From: DATJPY01 sp035506135
Lineage (GTDB): Bacteria; Myxococcota_A; UBA9160; PR03
DNA: 64,000 bases
Direction: 5' to 3'
Assembly (NCBI GenBank): GCA_035506135.1
Contig: DATJPY010000006.1
Coordinates: 34,614 to 98,613 of the forward strand
Under the pieces are notes generated by a model. It had not been told where the DNA came from, ran no database searches, and was given only the letters and a program-made list of their open reading frames with translations. Position 1 is the stretch's first letter, and each line of letters opens with the position of its first letter. The position numbers were made by a program, and so were the translations under genes. This document shows, piece after piece, positions 17,021 through 27,558 of the stretch.

Positions 17021-17075
17021 TCACCAAGCCGGCGCGCCTCCACCGTCGAGATCTGCAACCAGCTGAGTCGCCGAC

Positions 17076-17987
17076 CTACAGCTCCGCCTTCAGGAACGCC
17101 CGCGTGCGCTCGACGGAGCTCGCATCCGCCGGATAGAGGCTCGCCGCGAAGTGCGTGACGCCGGCGTCGCGCAGGCGAGCGAGGCCGGCGCGCAGCGCCG
17201 CCTCGTCGCCGGTGATGCCGACGTCGCCCGGGCTCGCGGCGCCCTCGCGGTCGAGCATCGCGCGATAGCTCGGGAGCTGGCCGTAGATGGCGAACACCTT
17301 GTTGGCGACCTCGCGCGCCTTCGCCGGATCGCTCGTGAGGGCGATCGGGAGCGCGGCGATGATGCGCGGCGCAGGACGGCCCGCGGCGCGCGCCGCCTTC
17401 GTGATGGTGGGGACCGTGTGCGCGCCGAGCGTCTTCGCGCCCGTCATCCAGGTGGCCGTGCCGTCGGCGAGGCGGCCGGTCAGCTCGAGCATCTTCGGAC
17501 CGAGCGCGGCGACCACGACCGGCACCGGCGTCCCGCCCGCGACCTGGAGCTGTCCCTGCACGCGGTAGTGCTTGCCCTCGAACTTGACGGGCTTCCCGTG
17601 CACGGCCGGCATCAGCACCTCGAGGTACTCGCGCATCTGCTCGGCCGGGTGCGCGTACGAGAGGCCGAGCATGTTCTCGATCACGATCTTGTGCGAGAGC
17701 CCGATGCCGAGCACGAAGCGCCCGCGGCAGGCGGCCTGCGCCGTCAGCGCCTGCTGCGCGATCGCGAAGGGATGGCGCGGTGGCGTCGGGGTGACGCCGG
17801 TCGCGAGCTCGATGCGCTTGCTCTCGCGGCCCGCCACGGTGAGCGCCGAGATCGCGTCGAATCCGAAGATGTTGGGCAGCGAGAAGAACGCGAAGCCATC
17901 CGCCTCGGCAGCCTTCACCTCGCCGACGAGGTCGTCGAGCGTGGCGTTGGGGTTCCCGACGACCTGCGAGCCGATGCCGATCTTCAT
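17076..17987 (-). CDS. F420-dependent LLM-class oxidoreductase
   Basis: 303 residues, luciferase-like (LLM) TIM barrel. Seen: 'MKIGIGSQVVGN', 'RIELATGVTPTPPRHPFAIAQQALTAQAACRGRFVLGIG' (typical LLM core) and 'VPVVVAALGPKMLELTGRLADGTATWM'. The last block is characteristic of an actinobacterial-type F420-dependent subfamily. The substrate is unknown. The ATG at 17987 has GAGGAGAAT upstream and a TAGAGT hexamer before that. It lies downstream of the inverted-repeat region that follows prfC. Confidence 0.85.
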   Translation of the reverse strand: MKIGIGSQVVGNPNATLDDLVGEVKAAEADGFAFFSLPNIFGFDAISALTVAGRESKRIELATGVTPTPPRHPFAIAQQALTAQAACRGRFVLGIGLSHKIVIENMLGLSYAHPAEQMREYLEVLMPAVHGKPVKFEGKHYRVQGQLQVAGGTPVPVVVAALGPKMLELTGRLADGTATWMTGAKTLGAHTVPTITKAARAAGRPAPRIIAALPIALTSDPAKAREVANKVFAIYGQLPSYRAMLDREGAASPGDVGITGDEAALRAGLARLRDAGVTHFAASLYPADASSVERTRAFLKAEL

Positions 17988-18432
17988 GGGGGATTCTCCT
18001 CAGCGCGACTCTAGCCCAACCCCTCAATCCACCGACTCACGACCGGAGCGGCGCCGGTTGTCGTTCGCCAGGTCGGGCGGAGTGTCCTTGCCAGGAGGGC
18101 GCGGGGAGGGATCCTCCGGCGCCCGGCAGCCGTCCATTCCACTCTCGGCGACTCGATATCCGACGTGCGAGAGCGAAGCGCGCGGTCGCCCGGCTGCCGG
18201 AAAGCCGCGCCTCCGGATTCCCTCCCAGCGCGCCCTCTAGAGCCTGCGAGTCGGGCGGACGGGAGGCTTCCGCAGCCGCGGATTGCCGAGCGACGGGTAG
18301 ACGGCTCGGTCCTTGTGAGCACGAGCGCGCCGCCCCGACGTCCACGAGTAGAATGCACGTCGCTCGGGCGCCGGAGGAACCTCCCTCCGCCCGACCTGGC
18401 AAGCTTGAATTCCGGGGCGGACGGCTTCGCGT
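17988..18432. other. Non-coding region with three related inverted-repeat arms
   Basis: 445 bases with no convincing gene. An arm at 18067-18132 can pair with 18191-18237: perfect 10-base inverted repeat 18123-18132/18191-18200, plus GAGGGCGCG at 18095-18103 against 18229-18237. The same arm can instead pair with 18365-18400, a perfect 16-base inverted repeat 18067-18082/18385-18400 extended by a shared CTCCGGCGCCCG-type block. The two pairings are mutually exclusive. It lies between prfC and the LLM gene, both on the minus strand, so it is either an intergenic element or a structured leader/terminator. Confidence 0.7.
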
Positions 18433-20046
<1,614 letters not shown>

Positions 20047-20080
20047 GGATCCGTCCTGGGGGTTCGAGGGGCTCTGGATA

Positions 20081-20100
20081 ACGCAGCCCGCTGGCTGCGT
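20081..20100. terminator. Hairpin between hydratase gene and prfC
   Basis: ACGCAGCC-(4)-GGCTGCGT, a perfect eight-base stem. On the minus strand it lies just after the hotdog hydratase gene and 35 bases before prfC. No T-tract follows, so it is a possible weak terminator or a prfC leader structure. Confidence 0.4.
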
Positions 20101-20122
20101 CATCCCGTCGCGGCGGACCGCC

Positions 20123-20950
20123 TCAGGGCGAGAAGCCGAAGCGCCCCTGGTCGATCACGACGCCGCCCTCGGTCACGGTCTGGAAGAGCGCCGACGGGCC
20201 GTCGACCCACATCTTCACCGTCACGGCCTGGCCCGGGAACACCGGCTTCGAGAAGCGGCCCTCCATCGAGCGGAAGCGCGCCGGGTCGTCCTTGCAGAGG
20301 GCGGAGAGCAGCGCGCGGCCGGTGAAGCCGTAGGTGCAGAGGCCGTGGAGGATCGGCTTCGGGAAGCCCGCGATCTTCGCGATGTCGGGGTCCGAGTGCA
20401 GCGGGTTCATGTCGCCCGAGAGGCGGTAGATCAGCGCCTGGTCCTCGCGCGTGTGGTAGGTCACCTCGTGATCGGGCTTGCGCGTCGGCATCTCAGCCTT
20501 GTCGCTCTTCGGCCCGGGATCGCCGCCGAAGCCGCCCGCGCCGCGGATGAACGTGGTCATGCGGTTGCGGAAGCGAAGCGCGCCCGTCTCGGCGTCCTTC
20601 GACTCGGACTCGAAGACCGCGACGCCGGCCTTCCCCTTGTCGTAGATCGCGGCCACCTTGCCGGTGGTGCGCACCTTCCCGTTCGGCGGGATCGGCCCGA
20701 ACACCTCGACGGCCTGCTCGCCGTGCACGAGCAGGCGGAAGTCGAAGGTGCCGATCTTGTCGAACGGGATCCCGCCCATGCCGACGATCACCGCGAAGGT
20801 CGGGAGCACCTGCTGGTTCTTCTCGGTGGCGAACTGCAGCTCGCCGACGCCGCAGCCAACGCCGAGGGCGTAGAGCATGGCGTCGCGCTGGGTCCAGGAG
20901 CGCTCGCTGGGGGTGCCTGTGGTGCCGACCGACTTGGGATCGAGGGGCAT
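20123..20950 (-). CDS. MaoC-type enoyl-CoA hydratase 2 (double hotdog)
   Basis: 275 residues. The N-terminal domain is a degenerate hotdog ('RDAMLYALGVGCG', 'VLPTFAVIVGMGG'). The C-terminal domain carries the hydratase-2 motif 'YRLSGDMNPLHSDPDIAKIAGFPKPILHG', with the catalytic Asp and His. This is the architecture of eukaryotic and actinobacterial R-specific hydratases used in fatty-acid or steroid beta-oxidation. The ATG follows GGAGAAGGAG, with a TACAAT hexamer at 20987-20992 upstream on the same strand. The substrate chain is unknown. Confidence 0.9.
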   Translation of the reverse strand: MPLDPKSVGTTGTPSERSWTQRDAMLYALGVGCGVGELQFATEKNQQVLPTFAVIVGMGGIPFDKIGTFDFRLLVHGEQAVEVFGPIPPNGKVRTTGKVAAIYDKGKAGVAVFESESKDAETGALRFRNRMTTFIRGAGGFGGDPGPKSDKAEMPTRKPDHEVTYHTREDQALIYRLSGDMNPLHSDPDIAKIAGFPKPILHGLCTYGFTGRALLSALCKDDPARFRSMEGRFSKPVFPGQAVTVKMWVDGPSALFQTVTEGGVVIDQGRFGFSP

Positions 20951-20986
20951 GGCGGTCTCCTTCTCCGTTTCCGCTCGGGGTCCCGC

Positions 20987-20992
20987 ATTGTA
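20987..20992 (-). promoter_or_regulatory. -10-like TACAAT for the hydratase gene
   Basis: Minus-strand TACAAT about 36 bases before the ATG at 20950, with a good Shine-Dalgarno between. No clear -35 was seen. Confidence 0.4.
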
Positions 20993-21014
20993 GCCGCGGA
21001 TCGCCCGCCGGGGG

Positions 21015-21020
21015 TACGAT
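21015..21020 (+). promoter_or_regulatory. -10-like hexamer TACGAT, leaderless-type
   Basis: TACGAT ends six bases before the ATG at 21027, placing a transcript start at or next to the ATG. Confidence 0.4.
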
Positions 21021-21026
21021 CGCGGC

Positions 21027-22811
21027 ATGCCGCGCGGCCGCCTCCTCCCGGTCCTGCTGATCGTCGGGCTCGGGCCGCCCGCGGCGGCCCTCGAAGGCAG
21101 GGTCGTGGACGCCGGGGGCGCGCCCGTCGCCGGCGCCTGGGTCACGGCGTCCCGCGGCGACCCCGCCCACTCGATCACCGTCTTCTCCGACGCGGCGGGC
21201 GGCTTCCGCCTGCCGGCCTCGGACGACCCGGGCCCGCTCTCGCTGCGCGTGCGGCGGATCGGCTTCCGGGACCTCCAGCGCACGGGCGTCGCCGACGGCG
21301 AGCCGCTCGCGCTGCGGATCGAGCGCGAGGACGACCCGGCCGCGATCGCCGCGTCGCTGCCCGCGAACCGCTGGTTCGCGATGGTCCTCGATCGCGTGGG
21401 CGACCCGGTGCAGCGCGAGGAGCTGGTGCGCCAGTGCACCTACTGCCACCAGCAGGGGACCGCAGCCACGCGCCAGGTGCGCGACCCCGAGGAGTGGCAC
21501 CGGGTGCTCGGGCTGATGGGCCGCCTCGGCGGCATGGTGTCGCACGATCTCCGAGAGCGGATCCCCGAGCTCTTCAACGCCGCCTACGACCCGAGGCAGG
21601 CGGTGCCCGCGCTGATGGCGCAGCTCCCCGAGACCGCCGAGCCGCCGCCCGCCGAGGTCCGCCGCGCGCGCATCGACGAGTGGGAGCTCGGCGGCCGCAC
21701 CTCGGTGCAGCACGACGTCATGGTGCACCCGGACGGACGCATCTACTCGGTCGACATGAGCGAGGACAAGCTCTACCGCCTCGACCCCGCCGCGCCCGGC
21801 GGCGACCGGCGCGCCTGGTCGATCCCGCAGGGCGACCTGCCGCTCGGCGGCGTGCTCGCGACCGCGACGCCGCTCGAGCCCGGCTCCAACGCGCGCGTCG
21901 GGCCGCACTCGCTGCAGACGGCGCCCGACGGCGCGGTCTGGATCACGCTCGCGCTCGGCAACCAGCTCGCGCGCTTCGATCCGAAGACCGAGCAGTGGAC
22001 GCTGCACCCGCTCACCGAAGGCTACTACCCGCACACGCTGCGCTTCGATGCGCGCGGGCGCATCTGGTACACGATCGCGGCGTCGAACCACGTCGGCATG
22101 TACGACCCGGCGTCGGGCGAGAGCCGGACGCTGCGGCTCCCGACGCGCACGCTCGGGCAGGACGTGGCGATGCGCACGCTGCCGGCGCTGCTCTGGCTCG
22201 GCCGTCACGTCGACCTGCGAGGCGCCGCGTCGGACAGCGACTTCACCGCACCGGTTCCGTACGGTATCGACGTCGCGCCCGACGGCAGCGTCTGGTTCAG
22301 CCAGCTCAACGACCGCCGCATCGGCCGCATCGACCCCGAGAGCTTCGCGGTCGAGGTGATCGAGACGCCCTTCCCCGCCCCCCGCCGACTCCGCTTCGAC
22401 TCGCGCGGCCGCCTCTGGATCCCCTCCTTCTCGGGCGCCCTCGTGGCGCGCTTCGATCCTGCCACCCGCGGCTTCCAGACCTGGGAGCTTCCGACCCGGC
22501 CACGCGGCAGCGAGATCCCGTACGCGCTGCACGTCGACCGCAAGACCGACACCGTCTGGATCTGCGGCACCGAGAGCGACTCGCTGATCCGCTTCGACCC
22601 GCGCTCGGAGCAGTTCACGATGTATCCCCTGCCGACGCGCGTCACCTACACGCGCGAGATCGACTTCGACGCGCAGGGCCGCGTGTGGACCTCGAACTCG
22701 AACGCGCCCACCTGGCAGATCGAGGGCGGCGTACCGAGGGTCGTGCGGCTCGATCCGACCTACGCCGCGCCCGAGCCGGGCCCGCTCGCCGAGCGCGGCG
22801 CGACGCGCTGA
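21027..22811 (+). CDS. Exported CxxCH protein with streptogramin-lyase-like beta-propeller
   Basis: 594 residues. After a signal peptide ('LLPVLLIVGLGPPAAA'), residues about 23-95 are a carboxypeptidase-regulatory-like domain ('LEGRVVDAGGAPVAGAWVTA', 'DAAGGFRLPA'). A short helical segment holds one haem-c motif, 'CTYCHQQG', near residue 133. The rest is a six-bladed Vgb/streptogramin-lyase-like propeller with repeats such as 'GRIYSVDMSEDKLYRLDP' and 'GAVWITLALGNQLARFDPKT'. It is not an antibiotic lyase on context. The next gene, a quinoprotein fusion, begins nine bases later, so this haem protein may serve it as an electron acceptor or sensor (inference). Confidence 0.8.
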   Translation: MPRGRLLPVLLIVGLGPPAAALEGRVVDAGGAPVAGAWVTASRGDPAHSITVFSDAAGGFRLPASDDPGPLSLRVRRIGFRDLQRTGVADGEPLALRIEREDDPAAIAASLPANRWFAMVLDRVGDPVQREELVRQCTYCHQQGTAATRQVRDPEEWHRVLGLMGRLGGMVSHDLRERIPELFNAAYDPRQAVPALMAQLPETAEPPPAEVRRARIDEWELGGRTSVQHDVMVHPDGRIYSVDMSEDKLYRLDPAAPGGDRRAWSIPQGDLPLGGVLATATPLEPGSNARVGPHSLQTAPDGAVWITLALGNQLARFDPKTEQWTLHPLTEGYYPHTLRFDARGRIWYTIAASNHVGMYDPASGESRTLRLPTRTLGQDVAMRTLPALLWLGRHVDLRGAASDSDFTAPVPYGIDVAPDGSVWFSQLNDRRIGRIDPESFAVEVIETPFPAPRRLRFDSRGRLWIPSFSGALVARFDPATRGFQTWELPTRPRGSEIPYALHVDRKTDTVWICGTESDSLIRFDPRSEQFTMYPLPTRVTYTREIDFDAQGRVWTSNSNAPTWQIEGGVPRVVRLDPTYAAPEPGPLAERGATR

Positions 22812-22820
22812 CGCCCGACG

Positions 22821-25800
22821 GTGGACGCCGCCCGGCCCGGCGAGCTGCGCCTGTGGACGAGAGCCGCGCCTGCGCTGCTCGCGATCGCGGTGCTGCTCGT
22901 GCTCGCGTCGCGCCTCGACTCGCTCGGCGCGGGCCGCGTGCTCTGGCCGCCCACGGACGCCGTCGAGTACGCCTCGATGGCGACCTGGATGGCGCGCGGC
23001 GAGGGCCCCGTGCTGCGCATCGGTCCCGCCTTCCTCCCCGCTCGCGTCCCGCCGTCGTTCTCGGTGCTATTGCTGCCGCAGGCGCTCGCGAACGGCGCCG
23101 ACGCGACCCGCTATCACCGGACGGTGTTGGCGCTCGGCGTCCTCGCGCTCGCGGGGTTCTGGCGGCTCGGCGTCGCGCTCGGCCTGTCGATGCGGGCCGC
23201 GCTCGCGGCGACGGCGGTGCTCGCGCTCTCGCCAGGCTTTGCATGCTACGCGGACGTCGTCATGAGCGACGTGCCCGCCCTGCTCTGCCTGATCGCGATG
23301 CTGCTCGCGGCGCGCCGCGCGCTCGAGCTCGGCGCGGCGGCGCGCTGGAGCCTGGTCGTCCTCGGGCTCGCGTGCGGCCTCTTCGCCGCGTTCCGCCTGA
23401 CGAATCTCCTCTGGGTTCCGGCCCTCGCCGCCTGCTGGTGGCGCAGGCGCGGTGCGCTCCCTCGAGCGACCTGGATCGCGGCCGCGCTCCTCGCTGCCTC
23501 GATTCCAATCGCCGCGCTGGTGGCATGGCAGGCGCACGCGTTCGGCTCACCGCTCGTGAGCGGCTACGCCTTCTGGCACTTCCACCCGCGGATCGATCTC
23601 ATGCGCACCGGGTCCTGGGGTGCCGCTGCGAGCCTTCGCTACTACGCCGCGGAGCTGGCCGGCCTGCGGAGCGACGGCGAGAGCGTCCGGCTGGGATGGA
23701 AGAGCGACCTGCACACGCTCCCCGTCGCGATCCTCGGCGCCTGGGGACTCGCAGTCGTGCTGCGCAGCGGCCCTCGCGGCTCGCCTGCGCGCAGGGTCCT
23801 CGTCGCCGCGCTCGCCGCGTGCACCGCGACGCTCGCGGTCGCGCTCACCTTCTCGAGCCCGCACTTCCGCACCTGGCGCTATCTCTTCCCCGGGTCGCTG
23901 CTCAGCGCACTCGGCGTCGGCTTCGCGCTCGATCGGATCGCGGAGGCGCTCGCCGCGCGCCGCATGCCGACCGCATGGCTGCATCCGAGCGCCGTCGCTG
24001 CGATCGGGCTCGCGTTCCTGCTCCCGTGGCCGCGCCCGGGGCCCGGACGGCCGCTCGCGTCGTGGACGCAGGCGGTCGAGGAGGAGCGCGCGCGGAGCGC
24101 ATCGGGCGCGCCGTCCGCGGCGGTTCGCGAGACCCGGCTTCCGCTCGCGCTGGCCTCGCTGCTCGCGCCGCGCGCGGCCGTGTTCGTGCCGTCGCGGGAG
24201 GGCAGCGACCTCGGCGACGTGCATCTCGCGATCATCCGCCAGTTCGGCATGCGGCCGCTGCGCGTGGATCCGGGGTACGAGTCGGCGTGGCAGGAGCTGG
24301 TGCAGGGACGCGCGGTGCCCGAGCCAGATCCCGGTGCGACGTCGGGGGCGCTCGACGGCCCCACGGCGGGTTGGCCGATCTACGGGGGCGACGCGGGCGG
24401 GAGCCGCTTCTCGCCGCTCGCGCAGATCACCCGCGAGAACGTGGACCGGCTCGAGGTCGCCTGGACCTTCCACACCGGCGACGTCGTCGACGGAAGCGAG
24501 GCGCACGGCAAGAGCGCCTTCGAGGACACGCCGATCCTGATCGACGATACGCTCTACGTGTGCTCGGTCAAGGACCGCGTCTTCGCGCTCGACGCCGAGA
24601 CCGGCGCGCAGCGCTGGGTCTTCGATCCGAAGCTGCGCGACCCCGGGATCTGGAACTTCACCTGCCGCGGGATCGCCGCCTGGACCGATCCCGGGCGTGA
24701 CAGCAGGACGTGTCGGCGCCGGCTCTTCCTCGGCACGCTCGACGCGCGGCTCCTCGCCATCGACGCCGACACCGGGAAGCCCTGCGCCGACTTCGGCGAC
24801 GCGGGCGCCGTCGACCTGCGCGCGGGCCTCGGTGACGTCGGGCCGGGCGAGTACGGCGTCACGTCGCCGCCCACCGTGATCGGCGACGTCGTCGCCGTCG
24901 GAGCGCTCGTGGCGGACGGGCGGCGCGCCGACCACCCGGGCGGCGTGGTGCGCGGCTTCGACGCGCGCAGCGGGCGGCTGCGCTGGGCCTGGGATCCCGT
25001 GGCGCCCGGCACGCTCGAGCTCCCGCGCGGGCCCGACGGCGCGCCCACGTACCACCGCGGCACGCCGAACGCGTGGTCGATCTTCTCGGCCGACCCCGCG
25101 CGCGACCTGCTCTTCGTGCCGACAGGCAACGCCGGCCCCGACTTCTACGGCGGGCAGCGCGGCGCGCTCGACCACTTCTCGAGCTCGGTGGTCGCGCTGG
25201 AGGGCGCGACCGGGGCGCTCCGCTGGGCGTTCCAGACCGTGCACCACGATCTCTGGGACTACGACGTGTCGTCGCAGCCAATGCTGATCGACGTCGAGCG
25301 GGACGGCGCGCCGCGCCCGGCCGTGGTGCAGGCCACCAAGATGGGACACGTCTTCGTGCTGGACCGCGCGAGCGGCGAGCCGCTCTGGCCGGTCGAGGAG
25401 CGGCCGGTCCCGTCCGGCGACGTGCCGGGCGAGCACTACGCACCGACGCAGCCCTTCCCGACGCATCCGCCCCCGCTCCACCCCGAGACGCTCACGCCGG
25501 ACGACGCGTGGGGGCTCCTGCCCTGGGACCGCGCGGCCTGCCGCGCGCGCATCGCCTCGCTGCGCTCGCAGGGCGTCTTCACGCCGCCGAGCCTCGAGGG
25601 CTCGATCCAGTACCCCGGCGTCGCGGGCGGCGTCAACTGGGGGAGCCCGGCTTACGACCCGGGGCGACACCTGCTGGTGACGACACTGAATCGAGTCGCC
25701 AACGTGCAGACCGTCGTGCCGCGCGCGCAGGCCGAGGGCGAGACGTCGAGGCCTCCGTTCGCGATCCTGTTCCCGCAGGCCGGCACGCCCTACGCCGAGC

Positions 25801-26243
25801 GCCAGGAGGTGCTGACGGCCCCGAGCTCCCCCCTGCCGCTGCCGTGCACGCCGCCGCCGTGGGGCACGCTCCTCGCCGTCGACCTCGACTCCGGCGCGAC
25901 GCGCTGGGAGGTGCCGCTCGGCACCACGCGCGGCCAGGCGCCGTGGCCCTTCTGGCTGCCGTTCGGCCTGCCGAGCATGGGCGGGCCGATGGCGACGGCG
26001 AGCGGGCTGGTGTTCGTCGGCGCCGCGATGGACGGCTACCTGCGCGCCTTCGACGTCGAGACCGGCGCCGAGCTGTGGCGCTGGCACCTGCCGGCGGGCG
26101 GCCAGGCGACGCCGATCACCTACCGGCTGCGCCGCGGCGGCCGCCAGTTCGTCGTGATCTCCGCCGGCGGCCACGGAACCCTGGGTACACCACTCGGCGA
26201 CAGCGTGATCGCCTTCGCGCTGCCGGAGGCGCCTGGGAGCTAG
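22821..26243 (+). CDS. Fusion: GT39-like polytopic membrane domain plus PQQ-dependent dehydrogenase
   Basis: 1,140 residues from a GTG. Residues 1 to about 420 hold roughly ten hydrophobic segments and resemble glycosyltransferase-39/ArnT-like membrane enzymes: an early 'TDAVEYASMATWMARGEG' acidic loop, 'YADVVMSDVPALLCLIAMLLAARRA', and 'FSSPHFRTWRYLFPGSLL'. From about 510, 'WPIYGGDAGGSRFSPLAQITRENVDRLEVAWTFHTGD' opens a membrane-glucose-dehydrogenase-like quinoprotein propeller with W-motif blades to the end. Known Gcd-type enzymes have only five N-terminal helices and about 800 residues, so this N-terminus is replaced by a much larger one. The frame is continuous with no frameshift signs. 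Substrate and PQQ use are inferred. Confidence 0.8.
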   Translation: MDAARPGELRLWTRAAPALLAIAVLLVLASRLDSLGAGRVLWPPTDAVEYASMATWMARGEGPVLRIGPAFLPARVPPSFSVLLLPQALANGADATRYHRTVLALGVLALAGFWRLGVALGLSMRAALAATAVLALSPGFACYADVVMSDVPALLCLIAMLLAARRALELGAAARWSLVVLGLACGLFAAFRLTNLLWVPALAACWWRRRGALPRATWIAAALLAASIPIAALVAWQAHAFGSPLVSGYAFWHFHPRIDLMRTGSWGAAASLRYYAAELAGLRSDGESVRLGWKSDLHTLPVAILGAWGLAVVLRSGPRGSPARRVLVAALAACTATLAVALTFSSPHFRTWRYLFPGSLLSALGVGFALDRIAEALAARRMPTAWLHPSAVAAIGLAFLLPWPRPGPGRPLASWTQAVEEERARSASGAPSAAVRETRLPLALASLLAPRAAVFVPSREGSDLGDVHLAIIRQFGMRPLRVDPGYESAWQELVQGRAVPEPDPGATSGALDGPTAGWPIYGGDAGGSRFSPLAQITRENVDRLEVAWTFHTGDVVDGSEAHGKSAFEDTPILIDDTLYVCSVKDRVFALDAETGAQRWVFDPKLRDPGIWNFTCRGIAAWTDPGRDSRTCRRRLFLGTLDARLLAIDADTGKPCADFGDAGAVDLRAGLGDVGPGEYGVTSPPTVIGDVVAVGALVADGRRADHPGGVVRGFDARSGRLRWAWDPVAPGTLELPRGPDGAPTYHRGTPNAWSIFSADPARDLLFVPTGNAGPDFYGGQRGALDHFSSSVVALEGATGALRWAFQTVHHDLWDYDVSSQPMLIDVERDGAPRPAVVQATKMGHVFVLDRASGEPLWPVEERPVPSGDVPGEHYAPTQPFPTHPPPLHPETLTPDDAWGLLPWDRAACRARIASLRSQGVFTPPSLEGSIQYPGVAGGVNWGSPAYDPGRHLLVTTLNRVANVQTVVPRAQAEGETSRPPFAILFPQAGTPYAERQEVLTAPSSPLPLPCTPPPWGTLLAVDLDSGATRWEVPLGTTRGQAPWPFWLPFGLPSMGGPMATASGLVFVGAAMDGYLRAFDVETGAELWRWHLPAGGQATPITYRLRRGGRQFVVISAGGHGTLGTPLGDSVIAFALPEAPGS

Positions 26244-26245
26244 CC

Positions 26246-27325
26246 ATGCGCGACGCGATCCTGGTGCTGAACGCGGGCTCCTCGAACCTCAAGTTCTCGC
26301 TCCATCCCGCCGGAGCCGGATCGGCCGAGGCCTTCCACCACGGCCAGACAGACGGCACCGGCGCCGGGCCGCTCGGCGAGCTCCTCCGCGCGCCGCCGGC
26401 GCAGGCGCGCGTGGTGGCCGTCGGGCACCGCGTGGTCCACGGCGGCTCGCGCTACGACCGCCCCGTCCGCATCGACGCCGCCGTCGTCGCGGAGCTCGAG
26501 CGCCTGGTGCCGCTCGCGCCGCTGCACCAGCCCCAGCCGCTGGCGGCGATCCGCACCGTCGGCGAGCTCGCCCCCGACATGCCGCAGGTCGCCTGCTTCG
26601 ACACGGCCTTCCATCGCGCGCAGCCAGCGCTCGCGCAGCGCTTCGCCTTGCCGCGCGCGCTCGCCGACGAGGGCGTGCACCGCTACGGCTTCCACGGGCT
26701 CTCGTACGAGTACATCGCCTCCGCCCTTCCCTCCGAGCTTGCGGGCGCGCGCGTCGTCGTCGCGCACCTCGGCAACGGCGCGAGCCTGTGCGCGATGCGG
26801 GCCGGCCGCAGCGTCGCGACGACGATGGGCCTCACCACGCTCGACGGCCTCGTGATGGGCACGCGCCCGGGCGCGCTCGATCCCGGCGTCCTGCTCTACC
26901 TGATGCGCCAGCACGGCATGGAGGTCGAGGACCTCGAGCGGCTGCTCTACCAGGAGTCCGGCCTGCTCGGCGTCTCGGGCGTGTCGAGCGACATGCGCGA
27001 GCTGCTCGCGAGCGACGACCCGCGCGCGCGCGAGGCGGTCGATCTCTTCGTCTACCGCATCGGACGCGAGCTGGGATCGATGGCGGCAGCGCTCGGCGGG
27101 ATCGAGGGGCTCGTCTTCACCGGCGGCATCGGCGAGAACGCGCCGGTGATCCGCGAGCGCGTCTGCCGCGGCGCCGCCTGGCTCGGCGTCGCGCTCGACG
27201 CGGCCGCGAACGCGGCGGGCGGCCCCCGCATCTCGACCCCGGGCGCCGCGGCGTCGGCCTGGGTCCTCCCTACCGACGAGAACCGCATGATCGCCTCGCA
27301 CACCCGGAACCTCGTCTTCGGCTGA
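26246..27325 (+). CDS. ackA: Acetate kinase
   Basis: ATP-dependent interconversion of acetate and acetyl phosphate. 359 residues, slightly short for the family. Seen: 'LVLNAGSSNLKFSL', 'VGHRVVHGG', 'FDTAFH', 'YGFHGLSYEYI', 'VAHLGNGASLCA', 'TMGLTTLDGLVMGTRPGALDPG' and 'LVFTGGIGENAPVIRERVC', all canonical. It starts two bases after the fusion gene's stop. No phosphotransacetylase or phosphoketolase lies nearby, so its partner must be elsewhere. Confidence 0.95.
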   Translation: MRDAILVLNAGSSNLKFSLHPAGAGSAEAFHHGQTDGTGAGPLGELLRAPPAQARVVAVGHRVVHGGSRYDRPVRIDAAVVAELERLVPLAPLHQPQPLAAIRTVGELAPDMPQVACFDTAFHRAQPALAQRFALPRALADEGVHRYGFHGLSYEYIASALPSELAGARVVVAHLGNGASLCAMRAGRSVATTMGLTTLDGLVMGTRPGALDPGVLLYLMRQHGMEVEDLERLLYQESGLLGVSGVSSDMRELLASDDPRAREAVDLFVYRIGRELGSMAAALGGIEGLVFTGGIGENAPVIRERVCRGAAWLGVALDAAANAAGGPRISTPGAAASAWVLPTDENRMIASHTRNLVFG

Positions 27326-27348
27326 CCCCGTCTCCTCCGAGGCCATCC

Positions 27349-27450
27349 GATCGCCTGGATCGTCCCGCAAGCGCCCGCAAAGCGGGCGCGCGCAGCGAGC
27401 CGCAGGCGAGCGAAGTCGATCAGGACGTGCTGCAGCTCAGCAACCTGATC
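27349..27450 (+). repeat. Dispersed hairpin repeat, copy C
   Basis: After 'gatcgcctggat' it has the stem CGCCCGC-AAA-GCGGGCG, then CGCGCAGCGA, the mini-stem GCC-GCA-GGC, GAGCGAAG, and a tail 'aggacgtgctgcagctcagcaacc'. The tail closely matches copy A within the histone-fold gene, but both stems differ in sequence while staying paired. Confidence 0.85.
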
Positions 27451-27487
27451 GGCCGCAGGCCGATTCGCGCCACCTCGGACGCAAAAC

Positions 27488-27558
27488 GATCGCCTGGATC
27501 ATCGGCCAGCGATCGCGAAGCGATCGCGCGCAGCGAGCGCAGCGAGCGAAGTCAAAAG
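27488..27558 (+). repeat. Dispersed hairpin repeat, copy D
   Basis: Starts with the same 'gatcgcctggatc' as copy C, 139 bases downstream of it. Its stem is GATCGC-GAA-GCGATC, followed by the GCGCGCAGCGAG core. It ends across the stop codon of the next (minus-strand) gene. Copies C and D fill the 226-base gap after ackA; no gene is seen there. Confidence 0.8.

Noticed and set aside
20047..20103. Longer prfC start at 20103
   Set aside because: The added residues read through the eight-base-stem hairpin and do not match the RF3 family N-terminus.
21027..22811. Streptogramin resistance gene
   Set aside because: Signal peptide, regulatory-like domain and haem motif are absent from Vgb enzymes; context is a quinoprotein operon.
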